A stretch of 32,220 nt of DNA from NCBI GenBank assembly GCA_946534585.1, contig CAMNCV010000118.1:1-32220 (forward strand), in the 5' to 3' direction. The DNA comes from an uncultured Prevotellaceae bacterium (lineage in GTDB: Bacteria; Bacteroidota; Bacteroidia; Bacteroidales; Bacteroidaceae). The notes beneath the pieces are model-generated. The model did not search any database, was not told the origin of the DNA, and saw only the letters and a list, made by a program, of their open reading frames with translations. Below are positions 24,508 through 32,220 of this stretch, in pieces. Each line of letters begins with the position of its first letter. Position 1 is the stretch's first letter. The position numbers and the translations under genes were made by a program.

Positions 24508-27500
24508 ATGAAGAAAGGATTACTTACATTTTTTTTCGCTGTAGCGGCTGCACTGACGTCGCTGGCGCAGACTACCCTTACCGGACGCATCGTTGACGCC
24601 GTGACGGGCGAGGGTCTCATTGGTGCCTCTGTGGTGCCGAAAAATTCAAAAGAACTCGGTACTGTTACCGACATCAACGGCAACTTCACTCTGCAGACCA
24701 AGGTGGAACTGCCCTTGACGCTCAGCGTGCAGTATATAGGTTATCGCACACAGGAGGTTGATGTATATGACGCCGACGAGTCGATAGAGATAGCACTCGG
24801 TGCCAGCGGCAACTCGCTCAACGAGGTCGTAGTGGTAGGCTACGGCACACAGCAGCGTAAGAAGCTCACTGGTTCGGTGGCATCAATCAATCCTGATGAG
24901 GTATTGCAGAACGTGGTATCACTTGATAAGGCACTGGGCGGAACCGTTGCAGGCCTCTCAGTATCATCAGCATCAGGTCAGCCAGGTGCATCAAGCAGCA
25001 TCCGCATACGTGGTGGTAACTCAATCACTGCAGGTAACGAACCTCTCTACGTAATTGACGGTGTGCTCATCTACAATAGCACCAGTGCAGCAAGCACAGG
25101 TAACAGTCAGGCTGGCGGCGGCTTTAACCCTATCGCCTCTATCAACCCTGCCGACATTGAGTCAATAGAGATTCTGAAGGACGTATCTGCATCTGCCATC
25201 TATGGTTCTCGTGGTGCCAACGGTGTAATCATCGTGACCACCAAGAACGGTAAGAAGGGCAAGGTGAATGTTGACTATGGATACTCACTCGGCATTTCAT
25301 CAGTAAGCAAGAAACTTGACCTTCTCAACGCTCAGCAGTGGGGCGACCTCTACCTTGAGCTTGCTACCGACGCACAGAAGGCTGCCGCAGGTGTGACAGA
25401 AGACGTTGTAAGGTCATGGGGTGCAGGCACCGACTGGCAGGATGCACTCTTCCGCACTGCCGTAACCCACGAGCACCAGCTTTCTGTAAGCGGTGGTTCA
25501 GAGAAGGAGCGTTTCCTTCTCTCTGCCAACTACATCAGCCAGGATGGTATTATCCATAACTCAGACTTCACCCGTCTCGGTGCACGCTTCAACTATGAGC
25601 GCGACATTCTGAAGAACCTCACAGTAGGCGTAAGATCTAACTTCACCAAGTCAACACGTACCGGTGCTTACGGTTTCCGTGGTACGGCATCAGGTTTCAG
25701 TGGCGTAATTGATAAGGTTATCCGCACCACTCCGGCAGTGCCTATATACAATGCTGACGGTTCATGGAACTATGCCAACCCATTTGAGAAGGGCGACTTC
25801 GTACGCGACGACGTTACAGTAAACCCAATAGCCGACATTTACAACCTCCAGACAGAGACAAAGGTTGACAACATACTCTTGTCAGGTTTCGCACAGTGGG
25901 AGATTATTCCTGGACTGCGCCTTCGCACACAGGCTTCTGCCAACATCATCAATACACGTCAGAACCTTTTCGGTGGAGAAGAGACACAGGTAGGCTTCTC
26001 ATCACAGGGTTATGGCGACATAGGTACGAAGCGTTGGGAGAGCGACCAGTTCGAGGCTACGCTGACATACGGTAAGAAGTTTGGTGGCATACATGAAATA
26101 GAGGCCCTTGCAGGTTACACCTATCAGCAGGAGAAGAGCGAAGGACTCAATGCTTCTACCGCATACTATGCTAATGAGAACCTTGGCTATCACAGCCTGC
26201 AGTCAGGCTCTACCTTCGTAGAGACAAACTCAAGCTTTGCTACATCATCGCTCTATTCTGTACTCGGACGTGTCAACTACTCACTCCTTGACCGCTATCA
26301 CCTCACAGCCACTCTGCGTGGTGACGCATCAAGCCGATTTGCCAAGAATCACAAGTGGGGTTGGTTCCCATCAGTAGGTTTCTCATGGAACGTAAACGAG
26401 GAGAAGTTCCTCAAGAACAAGAAATGGCTCGAAGACCTGAAGTTCCGTGCAAGCATCGGTACGGTAGGTAACCAGGAGATTGGTAACTATCAGTTCTCAT
26501 CAGACTATGGTGCCACGCACTACTTCGTAGGTGGAGTAAAGCAGCTGGCATACTACCGCTCATCACTGGGCAATGATGACCTGAAGTGGGAGAGCACTAC
26601 ATCATTCGACCTCGGTCTTGACATCAACCTCTTCAAGGGTCGCCTGGGCTTCGTAATCGACTACTATCATAAGAAGACCTCTGACCTGCTGCTTTCAATA
26701 CCAGTAGAGCAGACCACAGGTTTCTCAAGTCAGTTGCAGAACATCGGTAACGTAACCAACGATGGTATAGAGTTCGCTGTCAACGGCACTATCTATCAGT
26801 CAAAGGACCTCCTCTGGAGCGCCAATGCAAACATTGCACACAACAAAAACAAAGTTACAAACCTCGGTGGCACACAGAATGAAATCATCAGCGGTAACAC
26901 TATCATCCGCGTAGGTGAGGCTCTCGGAACATACTATGGATGGGAGTATGATGGTATTGCACAGCTTGGCGAAGACCTCAGCACTATTGCCAAGCCATCT
27001 TCAAAGCCAACCGTAGAATACGGCGACGTGAAGTATGTTGACCAGGATGACGACGGTGAAGTAGATCAGGAGAATGACCGCGTGGTGCTCGGCTCTACAC
27101 AGCCTAAGTTCACTTACGGCTTCGGTTCACAGTTGCGTTACAAGCAGTGGGACTTCTCATTCAATTTCCAGGGCGTATATGGCAATAAGGCTTACAACAG
27201 CCTGCGTCAGGCTCTTGAGACACCAAACATTGCGTACAACGGTTCTACCGCGCTGCTCAACCGTTGGACTGTTGACAATCCTAACACTGACATACCACGT
27301 GCTTACGTATCATCAGTAGCAACACTGTATCTCGACAGCCGCTACATTGAGAGTGCAAGCTACCTCCGTCTGAAGGACATTCAGGTAGGCTACAACTTTC
27401 AGCCACGCCTGAAGAACGGTCAGAAACTCGGACTGTACCTCTATGCTTCTGCACAGAACCTCTTCACCATTACCCCATACAAGGGTTATGATCCAGAGTT

Positions 27501-27564
27501 CACTGGCAGCAACAGCTATCCATCAGCTCGCACCTTCACCTTCGGCGTGAAGTTCTCATATTAA
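24508..27564 (+). CDS. SusC/RagA-family TonB-linked outer-membrane transporter
   Basis: The 1018-residue protein has a signal peptide ending SLAQT, an N-terminal carboxypeptidase-regulatory-like domain (about 22-100: TLTGRIVDAVTGEGLIGASV and TDINGNFTL), then the SusC signature NEVVVVGYGTQQRKKLTGSVASI, the plug (IRIRGGNSITAGNEPLYVIDGVLI and EILKDVSASAIYGSRGANGVIIVTT), and a long barrel ending in YPSARTFTFGVKFSY. SusC forms a pedal-bin transporter with its SusD lid, importing oligosaccharides, peptides or other large ligands. The SusD gene is not adjacent: it lies 1.6 kb downstream beyond a reverse-strand gene. No glycoside hydrolase or protease gene is near, so this is not a classical polysaccharide locus. 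Confidence 0.95.
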   Translation: MKKGLLTFFFAVAAALTSLAQTTLTGRIVDAVTGEGLIGASVVPKNSKELGTVTDINGNFTLQTKVELPLTLSVQYIGYRTQEVDVYDADESIEIALGASGNSLNEVVVVGYGTQQRKKLTGSVASINPDEVLQNVVSLDKALGGTVAGLSVSSASGQPGASSSIRIRGGNSITAGNEPLYVIDGVLIYNSTSAASTGNSQAGGGFNPIASINPADIESIEILKDVSASAIYGSRGANGVIIVTTKNGKKGKVNVDYGYSLGISSVSKKLDLLNAQQWGDLYLELATDAQKAAAGVTEDVVRSWGAGTDWQDALFRTAVTHEHQLSVSGGSEKERFLLSANYISQDGIIHNSDFTRLGARFNYERDILKNLTVGVRSNFTKSTRTGAYGFRGTASGFSGVIDKVIRTTPAVPIYNADGSWNYANPFEKGDFVRDDVTVNPIADIYNLQTETKVDNILLSGFAQWEIIPGLRLRTQASANIINTRQNLFGGEETQVGFSSQGYGDIGTKRWESDQFEATLTYGKKFGGIHEIEALAGYTYQQEKSEGLNASTAYYANENLGYHSLQSGSTFVETNSSFATSSLYSVLGRVNYSLLDRYHLTATLRGDASSRFAKNHKWGWFPSVGFSWNVNEEKFLKNKKWLEDLKFRASIGTVGNQEIGNYQFSSDYGATHYFVGGVKQLAYYRSSLGNDDLKWESTTSFDLGLDINLFKGRLGFVIDYYHKKTSDLLLSIPVEQTTGFSSQLQNIGNVTNDGIEFAVNGTIYQSKDLLWSANANIAHNKNKVTNLGGTQNEIISGNTIIRVGEALGTYYGWEYDGIAQLGEDLSTIAKPSSKPTVEYGDVKYVDQDDDGEVDQENDRVVLGSTQPKFTYGFGSQLRYKQWDFSFNFQGVYGNKAYNSLRQALETPNIAYNGSTALLNRWTVDNPNTDIPRAYVSSVATLYLDSRYIESASYLRLKDIQVGYNFQPRLKNGQKLGLYLYASAQNLFTITPYKGYDPEFTGSNSYPSARTFTFGVKFSY

Positions 27565-27624
27565 AATTGTGAACAAATGGCGCATGGATTCCTGCGCTGG
27601 AATAGGAGTGAATGAATGTTAAAA

Positions 27625-27664
27625 AGCCCTCAGTGTGACATCATCTGATGTTATTCTGAGGGCT
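27625..27664 (-). terminator. Terminator for tcdA (minus strand)
   Basis: AGCCCTCAG (27625-27633) and CTGAGGGCT (27656-27664) form a 9-bp stem enclosing a second stem ACATCA/TGATGT (27638-27651). On the minus strand it is followed by TTTTTAACATT, so it terminates leftward transcripts. On the plus strand the tail is poor in T, though it may still act on the susC transcript. Confidence 0.6.
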
Positions 27665-27672
27665 CTTCTGTG

Positions 27673-27779
27673 GTAAAAAGATAGTTTTTACCGTGCTAAA
27701 ACACTTCTTTTACCTTGTAATCAGATAATGATTGGTGGGTAAAAGCTATCTGATTACAGCGTAAAAGCTATCTGATTAC
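27673..27779. repeat. Second array of 19-bp palindromic units, 22-bp period
   Basis: Five units start at 27673, 27695, 27717, 27739 and 27761, again 19 bp each with 3-bp spacers. The last two are GTAAAAGCTATCTGATTAC, the first is GTAAAAAG-ATA-GTTTTTAC, and the second and third are degenerate. Further decayed material may extend to about 27830. Like the 4880 array it lies between convergent 3' ends (susC and tcdA). Confidence 0.85.
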
Positions 27780-27932
27780 GAAATGATGTGATACTGACGA
27801 TACTATGTTTTTACGTAAACTGCATAGCGTCAGGATGTTAGTGGAATTGTAAAAATGTGCGCTATTTCAGGGCAAAAATTACTTTCGTGATTTCTATCGC
27901 AAGGAAACCGCAGTAAAATACCTCGTACACCT

Positions 27933-28739
27933 TTACTCCTCCAGCCGCTGCGCATCTTGTATTACCAGTCCGGCAAGCATAAAACCGAATATTGCGGTGA
28001 TATGAGCCAGCGTACCGTTAATCTGCGCTTTCGACGAACACCATTCGTGATTTAGCAGAGTTGGGTCGCCAGGGCCGTTCGTTGCCTTGGGACACATACA
28101 CTGCTCCGTCCCGCAGGTGGCGTTCTTGCCACGGTTTTGAAGCAATTCGTCGCTATATACGCAGAGGAACTTATGCGCCGGAAACACTTTCTGGCTCTTA
28201 AACTTTTTTCGCAAGGCTCGCGCCAGCGGGTCGCCCTGTACCTTCCAAAACTCAGCTACACGGATGCGTGTGGGATCCAGTTTCAGTGCTGCACCCATTG
28301 AAGAAAACAGTCGGGCCTTTGTCTTGCAGGCCATGATAATGAGCAGAGCCTTATCCTTCAGTGAGTCGATAGCATCAATAATATAGTCGTAGGTGTCGAG
28401 AGCAAACTCGTCGGCTGTTTCCTGAGAGAAAACCTTCTGAAGGGCATTGACCTCAGCAGCAGGGTTGATGGCAAGCAGTCGCTCACGCAAGGCATCCACC
28501 TTCACCTCTCCGATGGTCTTTGTCGTAGCCATCAACTGGCGGTTGACGTTAGTGATACACACACGGTCAGAGTCAACAATCGTCAACTCCCTGATACCGC
28601 TGCGCACCAAACTCTCGGCGCACCACGAACCTACTCCGCCCACACCGAAGATTATCACACGTTTGCGAGCTATGCTTTTCATAGCCTCGTTGCCCAAAAG
28701 CAGTTCTGCCCTGCGAAATATTGCGTCTTGTATTGCCAT
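27933..28739 (-). CDS. tcdA: tRNA threonylcarbamoyladenosine dehydratase (TcdA/CsdL-type)
   Basis: The 268-residue E1-like ThiF-family protein has the nucleotide-binding loop FGVGGVGSW (about 31-39), the NVNRQ motif (about 64-68) with its catalytic-type Arg, and DAIDSLKDK. TcdA cyclises t6A at position 37 of ANN-decoding tRNAs with ATP. A Cys-rich insert late in the protein (CGTEQCMCPKA and HEWCSS) could be structural. The gene is housekeeping and unrelated in function to SusC and SusD, between which it lies in reverse orientation. Its transcript should begin beyond a 67-bp tandem repeat array, giving a long repeated leader. Confidence 0.9.
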   Translation of the reverse strand: MAIQDAIFRRAELLLGNEAMKSIARKRVIIFGVGGVGSWCAESLVRSGIRELTIVDSDRVCITNVNRQLMATTKTIGEVKVDALRERLLAINPAAEVNALQKVFSQETADEFALDTYDYIIDAIDSLKDKALLIIMACKTKARLFSSMGAALKLDPTRIRVAEFWKVQGDPLARALRKKFKSQKVFPAHKFLCVYSDELLQNRGKNATCGTEQCMCPKATNGPGDPTLLNHEWCSSKAQINGTLAHITAIFGFMLAGLVIQDAQRLEE

Positions 28740-28753
28740 TATTATATTAGCCT

Positions 28754-28973
28754 GTCTTTGATTTGCAAGTGCTTTTTCGTACGAAGCAAATAGTGCGTGT
28801 CATTCATAAGAATGGCGCCTGTCTTTGATTTGCAAGTGCTTTTTCGCACGAAGCAAATAGTACGTGTCATTCGTAAGAATGGCGCACGTCTTTGATTTGC
28901 AAGTGCTTTTTCGTACGAAGCAAATAGTGCGTGTCATTCGTAAGAATGGCGCACGTCTTTGATTTGCAAGTGC
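28754..28973. repeat. 67-bp tandem repeat, 3.3 copies, in the tcdA leader
   Basis: Units start at 28754, 28821, 28888 and 28955 (exactly 67 bp apart), the last being only the first 19 bp. Copies differ at a handful of positions. Each unit holds TTCGTACGAA, or a TTCGCACGAA variant, within the near-palindrome GCTTTTTCGTACGAAGC. The array lies between the predicted tcdA start point (about 28967) and its ATG (28739), so it should be transcribed as the leader. Confidence 0.9.
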
Positions 28974-28980
28974 AAAGTTA
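28973..28980 (-). promoter_or_regulatory. -7 box of tcdA
   Basis: On the minus strand TAACTTTG (28980 to 28973) directly follows the partial fourth repeat unit. The best -33 candidate is TTTG (29007 to 29004), at a long 23-bp spacing, only 9 bp from the operator of the divergent susD promoter. Confidence 0.5.
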
Positions 28981-29016
28981 ATAATTTTCCTCCAATTACG
29001 AAGCAAAAACAACGAA

Positions 29017-29087
29017 ATACCTAATGCTTGGTATGCAATATGCCGTAAAAGCGGTATTGTGTAGATGGAGAAAACTGAGTAATTTTG
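29017..29087 (+). promoter_or_regulatory. Two-box operator and promoter of the SusD-OsmC unit
   Basis: Box 1 ATACCTAATGCTTGGTAT (29017-29034) and box 2 ATGCCGTAAAAGCGGTAT (29040-29057) precede -33 ATTG (29056-29059), a 20-bp spacer and -7 TAATTTTG (29080-29087). The distances are identical to those at 19940 and 23104, which gives susD its own promoter under the same control as susC. Confidence 0.75.
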
Positions 29088-29115
29088 CATTCAGAAAAAC
29101 AATTCGTAATGCTTA

Positions 29116-29150
29116 ATTCATAATTATCCATCTGGATGGCAATTATGAAT
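29116..29150 (+). other. Hairpin in the susD leader
   Basis: ATTCATAATT (29116-29125) pairs with AATTATGAAT (29141-29150), and inside ATCCA (29126-29130) pairs with TGGAT (29133-29137). It has no T-tract and ends before the AAAGGAG ribosome-binding site of susD, so it may stabilise the transcript. It resembles the AT-rich stem at 1907-1960. Confidence 0.5.
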
Positions 29151-29178
29151 AATGAATAAAAAGAAAGGAGACAACAAC

Positions 29179-30840
29179 ATGAAGAAAACAAACGACAAAC
29201 TACAAAAGACACTTTTGAAATTCTATTCCATCCATGTGCTGACGCTCGTGCTGCTGCTGCTTGCAGCTGCGGTGTTCAGCTCTTGTGAATCCCTTGACCA
29301 AGGCGATCCGAGTAAACTCTCAGAGAGCAGTCTGCCAAAGACAGATGCCGATGCCAAGGCTCTCGTCAATGCCATATATGCCAGCGACATAGAGCTTGCC
29401 ACTACATACATGTATCTTACCGACCTGCCATCAGAGACTACCGTGTCGGGCGAGAACCCTAACGGTGGAGGCGGTATGCTCGGACTGCTCAAGTGGGACG
29501 GCACTAACTCTTACCTTGAGCGTCTGTGGTCAGCAGCATACACCTCAATAGCACGCGCCAACGACGTGATAGAGCGACTGGAGGCTGCTCCAGCAGGAGT
29601 ATCAGCCCTTGTGACGTCGAGAAGCATAGGCGAGGCTAAATTCCTTCGTGCTTACTATCACTACTACCTCGTGCAGGTATGGGGACCGGTGCCGGTAATC
29701 ACTCGCGTAGGTCAGGGCAACAATGCAGTGCGTGAGCCAGAGACGGTGGTATATCAGCAGATAGTAAACGACCTTAAGGATGCCGCCGAGTTGCTGCCGG
29801 AGGTCAGTGAGTATGCCGCTACCGACATAGGCCGCGCTACCCGCGGTGCTGCCAATGCCGCACTGGCAAAGGTATATCTCACATGGGCACAGGTTGACGA
29901 CGACCTTACCGAGGCGCAGCGCCATGAGTACTTCGACCTCTCTGCACAGTATGCACAGAAGGTCATCGACTCAGGCGAGTATCAGCTGGAGGAAGACTTC
30001 TACGACAACTGGAACAACAAGAACCGCAACGGTAAGGAGAGCATCTTCGCCATACAGTTCTATATGGGTTCTTCTACCCGTCAAGGCGATGCCTCTGGTA
30101 ACAACCACCTCTGCCACTGCTCGTTCTCTACAGGCTTCAGCGTATCGCTGCCACATATAGCTCCGGGTCCAGACAACGAGCTGCGTGACTCATACCTCGA
30201 AGGCGACCAGCGAAAGGCTGTCACCATAGCCGACTCGCTCTGGCGTCCTTCTGCCAACAGCTACTTCCACTTCTACTTTGACAACGACGGCGACGGCATC
30301 AAGGAGTCTGGATATTCACGCTTCAACAAGTATATTGACCACGACTCGCCCGAGACAAGTGCCTCTGACCGCGCCATGAACCGTCAGGTTATTCGTCTTG
30401 CAGAGGTATATCTCCTGCTTGCTGAGGCTATCAACGAGCGCGACGGACAGCCAAATCAGGAGGCTTATGATGCCTTCAACAAGGTGCGTCGCCGTGCTTT
30501 CCGCGAGGACATAAACAGCAACGAGGCGCAGCCCCACGACCTGGAGGCAGGGCTCGACTATGAAGGTTTCCGCGATGCCATCATTCAGGAGCGTTCATGG
30601 GAACTCACACTGGAGCAGAAGCACCTCTTCGACCTCAAGCGATGGAAGATTCTCGTCAAGACCATCAAAAACTCTAAGATTGCTAAGGAATACCCAGAGT
30701 ATAACAAGCAGACCATAGACTTCAAGCACTATCGCTATCCTATACCACAGGCACAGCGCGAGGTTAACCCTAACCTCTGGCAGAACTACGGTTACGATGG
30801 CTCAACGATAACAGTAAACCCATATAAAGGAAGAGAATAA
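29179..30840 (+). CDS. SusD/RagB-family substrate-binding lipoprotein
   Basis: From ATG 29179 the protein has 553 residues; AAAGGAG lies 8 nt upstream. An in-frame ATG at 29152 would add nine residues without a ribosome-binding site. The signal ends in FSSC (Cys36), so it is a surface lipoprotein. SusD hallmarks are visible: an early DADAKALVNAIYASD helix, AKFLRAYYHYYLVQVWGPVPVIT, RGAANAALAKVYLTWA, and the C-terminal RLAEVYLLLAEAINE and FRDAIIQERSWELTLEQKHLFDLKRW. It is the lid of the SusC transporter encoded at 24508-27564. Its stop codon TAA is followed with no gap by the ATG of the double-OsmC gene. Confidence 0.95.
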   Translation: MKKTNDKLQKTLLKFYSIHVLTLVLLLLAAAVFSSCESLDQGDPSKLSESSLPKTDADAKALVNAIYASDIELATTYMYLTDLPSETTVSGENPNGGGGMLGLLKWDGTNSYLERLWSAAYTSIARANDVIERLEAAPAGVSALVTSRSIGEAKFLRAYYHYYLVQVWGPVPVITRVGQGNNAVREPETVVYQQIVNDLKDAAELLPEVSEYAATDIGRATRGAANAALAKVYLTWAQVDDDLTEAQRHEYFDLSAQYAQKVIDSGEYQLEEDFYDNWNNKNRNGKESIFAIQFYMGSSTRQGDASGNNHLCHCSFSTGFSVSLPHIAPGPDNELRDSYLEGDQRKAVTIADSLWRPSANSYFHFYFDNDGDGIKESGYSRFNKYIDHDSPETSASDRAMNRQVIRLAEVYLLLAEAINERDGQPNQEAYDAFNKVRRRAFREDINSNEAQPHDLEAGLDYEGFRDAIIQERSWELTLEQKHLFDLKRWKILVKTIKNSKIAKEYPEYNKQTIDFKHYRYPIPQAQREVNPNLWQNYGYDGSTITVNPYKGRE

Positions 30841-32106
30841 ATGAAGAAATCAATATTGACGATAATAGCATTGGCAGCCATAACAGCTGCCAATGCACAG
30901 CAAAACGACCAGCGACTGAACAAGGCTATAACGGATGCTGCATGGTATAAGAAGGCTGTGAAGAGCGCACCGTCGTTCCGTGACTTCCTCAAGCGCAGGA
31001 AAACAGCAGTAAACAACTGGCTCGCCATTCCTACCAGTGCACTGCAACCCATCACCATCAAGGCCTTTGCAACGGCTGAGCAGCGCGCCGGCACACGCCA
31101 TGTCATCATACGCGAACACCAGTTTCTTAACGACAGCGGCTACAACAACGGCGGCTTCGACCTCGGAATAGGTACACCTGACCACGTAATAGCTGCCATT
31201 GCAGGCGACATCATCGACAGCTATGCCACGCAGGCAGCCATCAAGGGCATCGCAATCGACTCGCTCGCCGTCAACGTAAAGCAGACTGGTCGCAGCATCG
31301 GTGACTGGGGCATCGACTACACCATATACATCGATTCACCTGCATCTGACGCACAGCTCGAGGAACTGCGTCTGCTTGCCGAGAAGAACTCACCACTGTA
31401 TCAGTTCTCACTGCAGGCTAACAAGGTGGAGACCACTATAGAATACACCCGCACGCCGGAGCAGCTGGAGATACCGCCTACGTATCAGCCAGGCTTGCGC
31501 GAGTTCATCGAGTGGGAGATTAAGAAAGGCGAAGGAAACAAGAAGCTCCGTGAGAGCGGACAGCGTCCTGACCGCAGCAAGTTTGGTGGCTATGCCTACG
31601 ACTACCCATACTCACGCAAGAACGAGTTTACGCCGGCGCAGAGCGACAGCTACCTGAGTCCAGACGGACCCAGCGCGTTCATCAACCCTGCAGCAGGTGT
31701 GACAGTGGTACAGGTAAGACACCACCGCGTAATACAGGATCATCCACAGATATTCGGCGGTAATGACCTTGGTGCCACGGCAGTGGAGGCACATATCGGT
31801 TTGCTCGGTTCTTGCTTCACTCACGTGGCAGAGGGCACTGCAGCACGCAATAAGATACCTCTCGACACCCTGAAGGTATCGCTCACCGCAGAACTGGACC
31901 CGCGTGCCGGTCGCAAGGGTTTTGAGAATACCCCACTCTATCCTACGAATATAAAGATGAAGGTGGTAGTAAGCAGCCCACGCGACGAGGCTACCATCCG
32001 CCAGCTTGTAGAAGACACCGAGAAGGGATGTCCTATCTACAACCTCGTAACACGCGCACAGACCCTCACCGGCCGAGTAAAGCGCGTAACGGCAAGCAAC
32101 AAATAA
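30841..32106 (+). CDS. Secreted tandem OsmC-domain protein, one active site retained
   Basis: The 421-residue protein has a signal peptide ending ANAQ, unlike normal cytoplasmic OsmC/Ohr peroxidases. Domain 1 (about 85-202) has VIAAIAGDIIDSYATQAAIKG, GDWGIDYTIYIDSP and EKNSPLYQFS. Domain 2 (about 288-415) has LLGSCFTHVAEGTAARNKIPLDTL and EKGCPIYNLV. Domain 2 keeps both OsmC cysteines (Cys325, Cys397); the matching residues in domain 1 are Asp123 and Ser184. OsmC/Ohr enzymes are intertwined homodimers that reduce organic hydroperoxides through this Cys pair, so the fusion may be a built-in dimer with one working site. It directly follows SusD with zero spacing. The function in the periplasm is unknown to me; thiol chemistry on the imported ligand is an inference. 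Confidence 0.8.
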   Translation: MKKSILTIIALAAITAANAQQNDQRLNKAITDAAWYKKAVKSAPSFRDFLKRRKTAVNNWLAIPTSALQPITIKAFATAEQRAGTRHVIIREHQFLNDSGYNNGGFDLGIGTPDHVIAAIAGDIIDSYATQAAIKGIAIDSLAVNVKQTGRSIGDWGIDYTIYIDSPASDAQLEELRLLAEKNSPLYQFSLQANKVETTIEYTRTPEQLEIPPTYQPGLREFIEWEIKKGEGNKKLRESGQRPDRSKFGGYAYDYPYSRKNEFTPAQSDSYLSPDGPSAFINPAAGVTVVQVRHHRVIQDHPQIFGGNDLGATAVEAHIGLLGSCFTHVAEGTAARNKIPLDTLKVSLTAELDPRAGRKGFENTPLYPTNIKMKVVVSSPRDEATIRQLVEDTEKGCPIYNLVTRAQTLTGRVKRVTASNK

Positions 32107-32220
32107 GAAACATCCAAATACAACTTGATAAAGGTGGGTTCTAAAAATTCCCACTGTCAGATTTTTGAATTTGTTTCGAGGGCAAAATGTTAGCTGATAA
32201 GGGAGCATAGCGGGCTATGT
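32107..32220 (+). terminator. 3' region with weak hairpin terminator; edge of a possible repeat
   Basis: GTGGG (32134-32138) and CCCAC (32150-32154) form a short stem followed by TGTCAGATTTTTG, a plausible terminator for the SusD-OsmC unit. The 13-mer AAAGGTGGGTTCT (32130-32142) occurs in reverse complement at 11337-11349, after tonB. The remaining bases to the window end hold no gene I can identify and may start a repeat or mobile element. Confidence 0.35.

Noticed and set aside
27673..27830. CRISPR-like array or origin iterons
   Set aside because: Same 3-bp spacing as the first array; no rep gene, DnaA boxes or AT-rich unwinding region to support an origin.
28800..29090. 96-residue minus-strand frame with internally repeated peptide segments
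   Set aside because: It merely translates the 67-bp tandem repeat in shifting frames (67 is not divisible by 3) and runs across the susD promoter; no signal, start context or family resemblance.

Overview
The window looks like a chromosomal segment of a Bacteroidales bacterium, most likely Prevotellaceae. The reasons are the TAnnTTTG promoter boxes about 20 bp downstream of a TTG-type -33 box, leaders that often lack Shine-Dalgarno sequences, SusC/SusD proteins, a HmuY-type heme lipoprotein, several TonB-dependent receptors and a large secreted protein with a type IX-like C-terminal tail. The genus is inferred from style, not from a marker gene.

Left part (1-5.6 kb): tRNA-Ser(CGA), a hexuronate-type MFS transporter, then a two-gene heme-uptake unit (HmuY-like lipoprotein and HmuR-like receptor) without the usual hmuSTUV genes. 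Next comes an array of 19-bp palindromic units on a 22-bp period and a convergent small secreted protein.

Middle part (5.7-19 kb) is mostly housekeeping. It holds a ClpB-type disaggregase that lacks the N-domain, an unannotated 56-codon gene, a large secreted protein, a TonB protein with a near-leaderless promoter, a dxs-trkA pair with an ATGA overlap, recG (also near-leaderless), and a TonB receptor of the BtuB-like class with an extended signal peptide.

Right part (19.2-32.1 kb) is the most interesting. An orphan NarL/FixJ-type response regulator is followed by three transcription units. Each of their promoters carries the same two-box operator at identical spacing: an 18-bp 7-2-7 inverted repeat, a second one 23 bp downstream, and the -7 box 46 bp after the first. 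The units are: (1) a Met/His-rich lipoprotein plus an outer-membrane receptor with the CxxxM and HxM residues of the copper importer OprC; (2) a solute-binding-like periplasmic protein plus SusC, preceded by a Met/Cys-rich mini-ORF; (3) SusD plus a secreted protein made of two fused OsmC domains, only one of which keeps both catalytic cysteines. SusC and SusD are split by a reverse-strand tcdA gene and two different repeat arrays, yet the shared operator would keep them co-expressed.

My reading is that the right part is one regulon for taking up a metal (probably copper), a metal complex or an organosulfur compound, with a periplasmic thiol-peroxidase-like step. The shared operator and the motif residues are visible in the sequence. 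The substrate and the identity of the regulator are inference.
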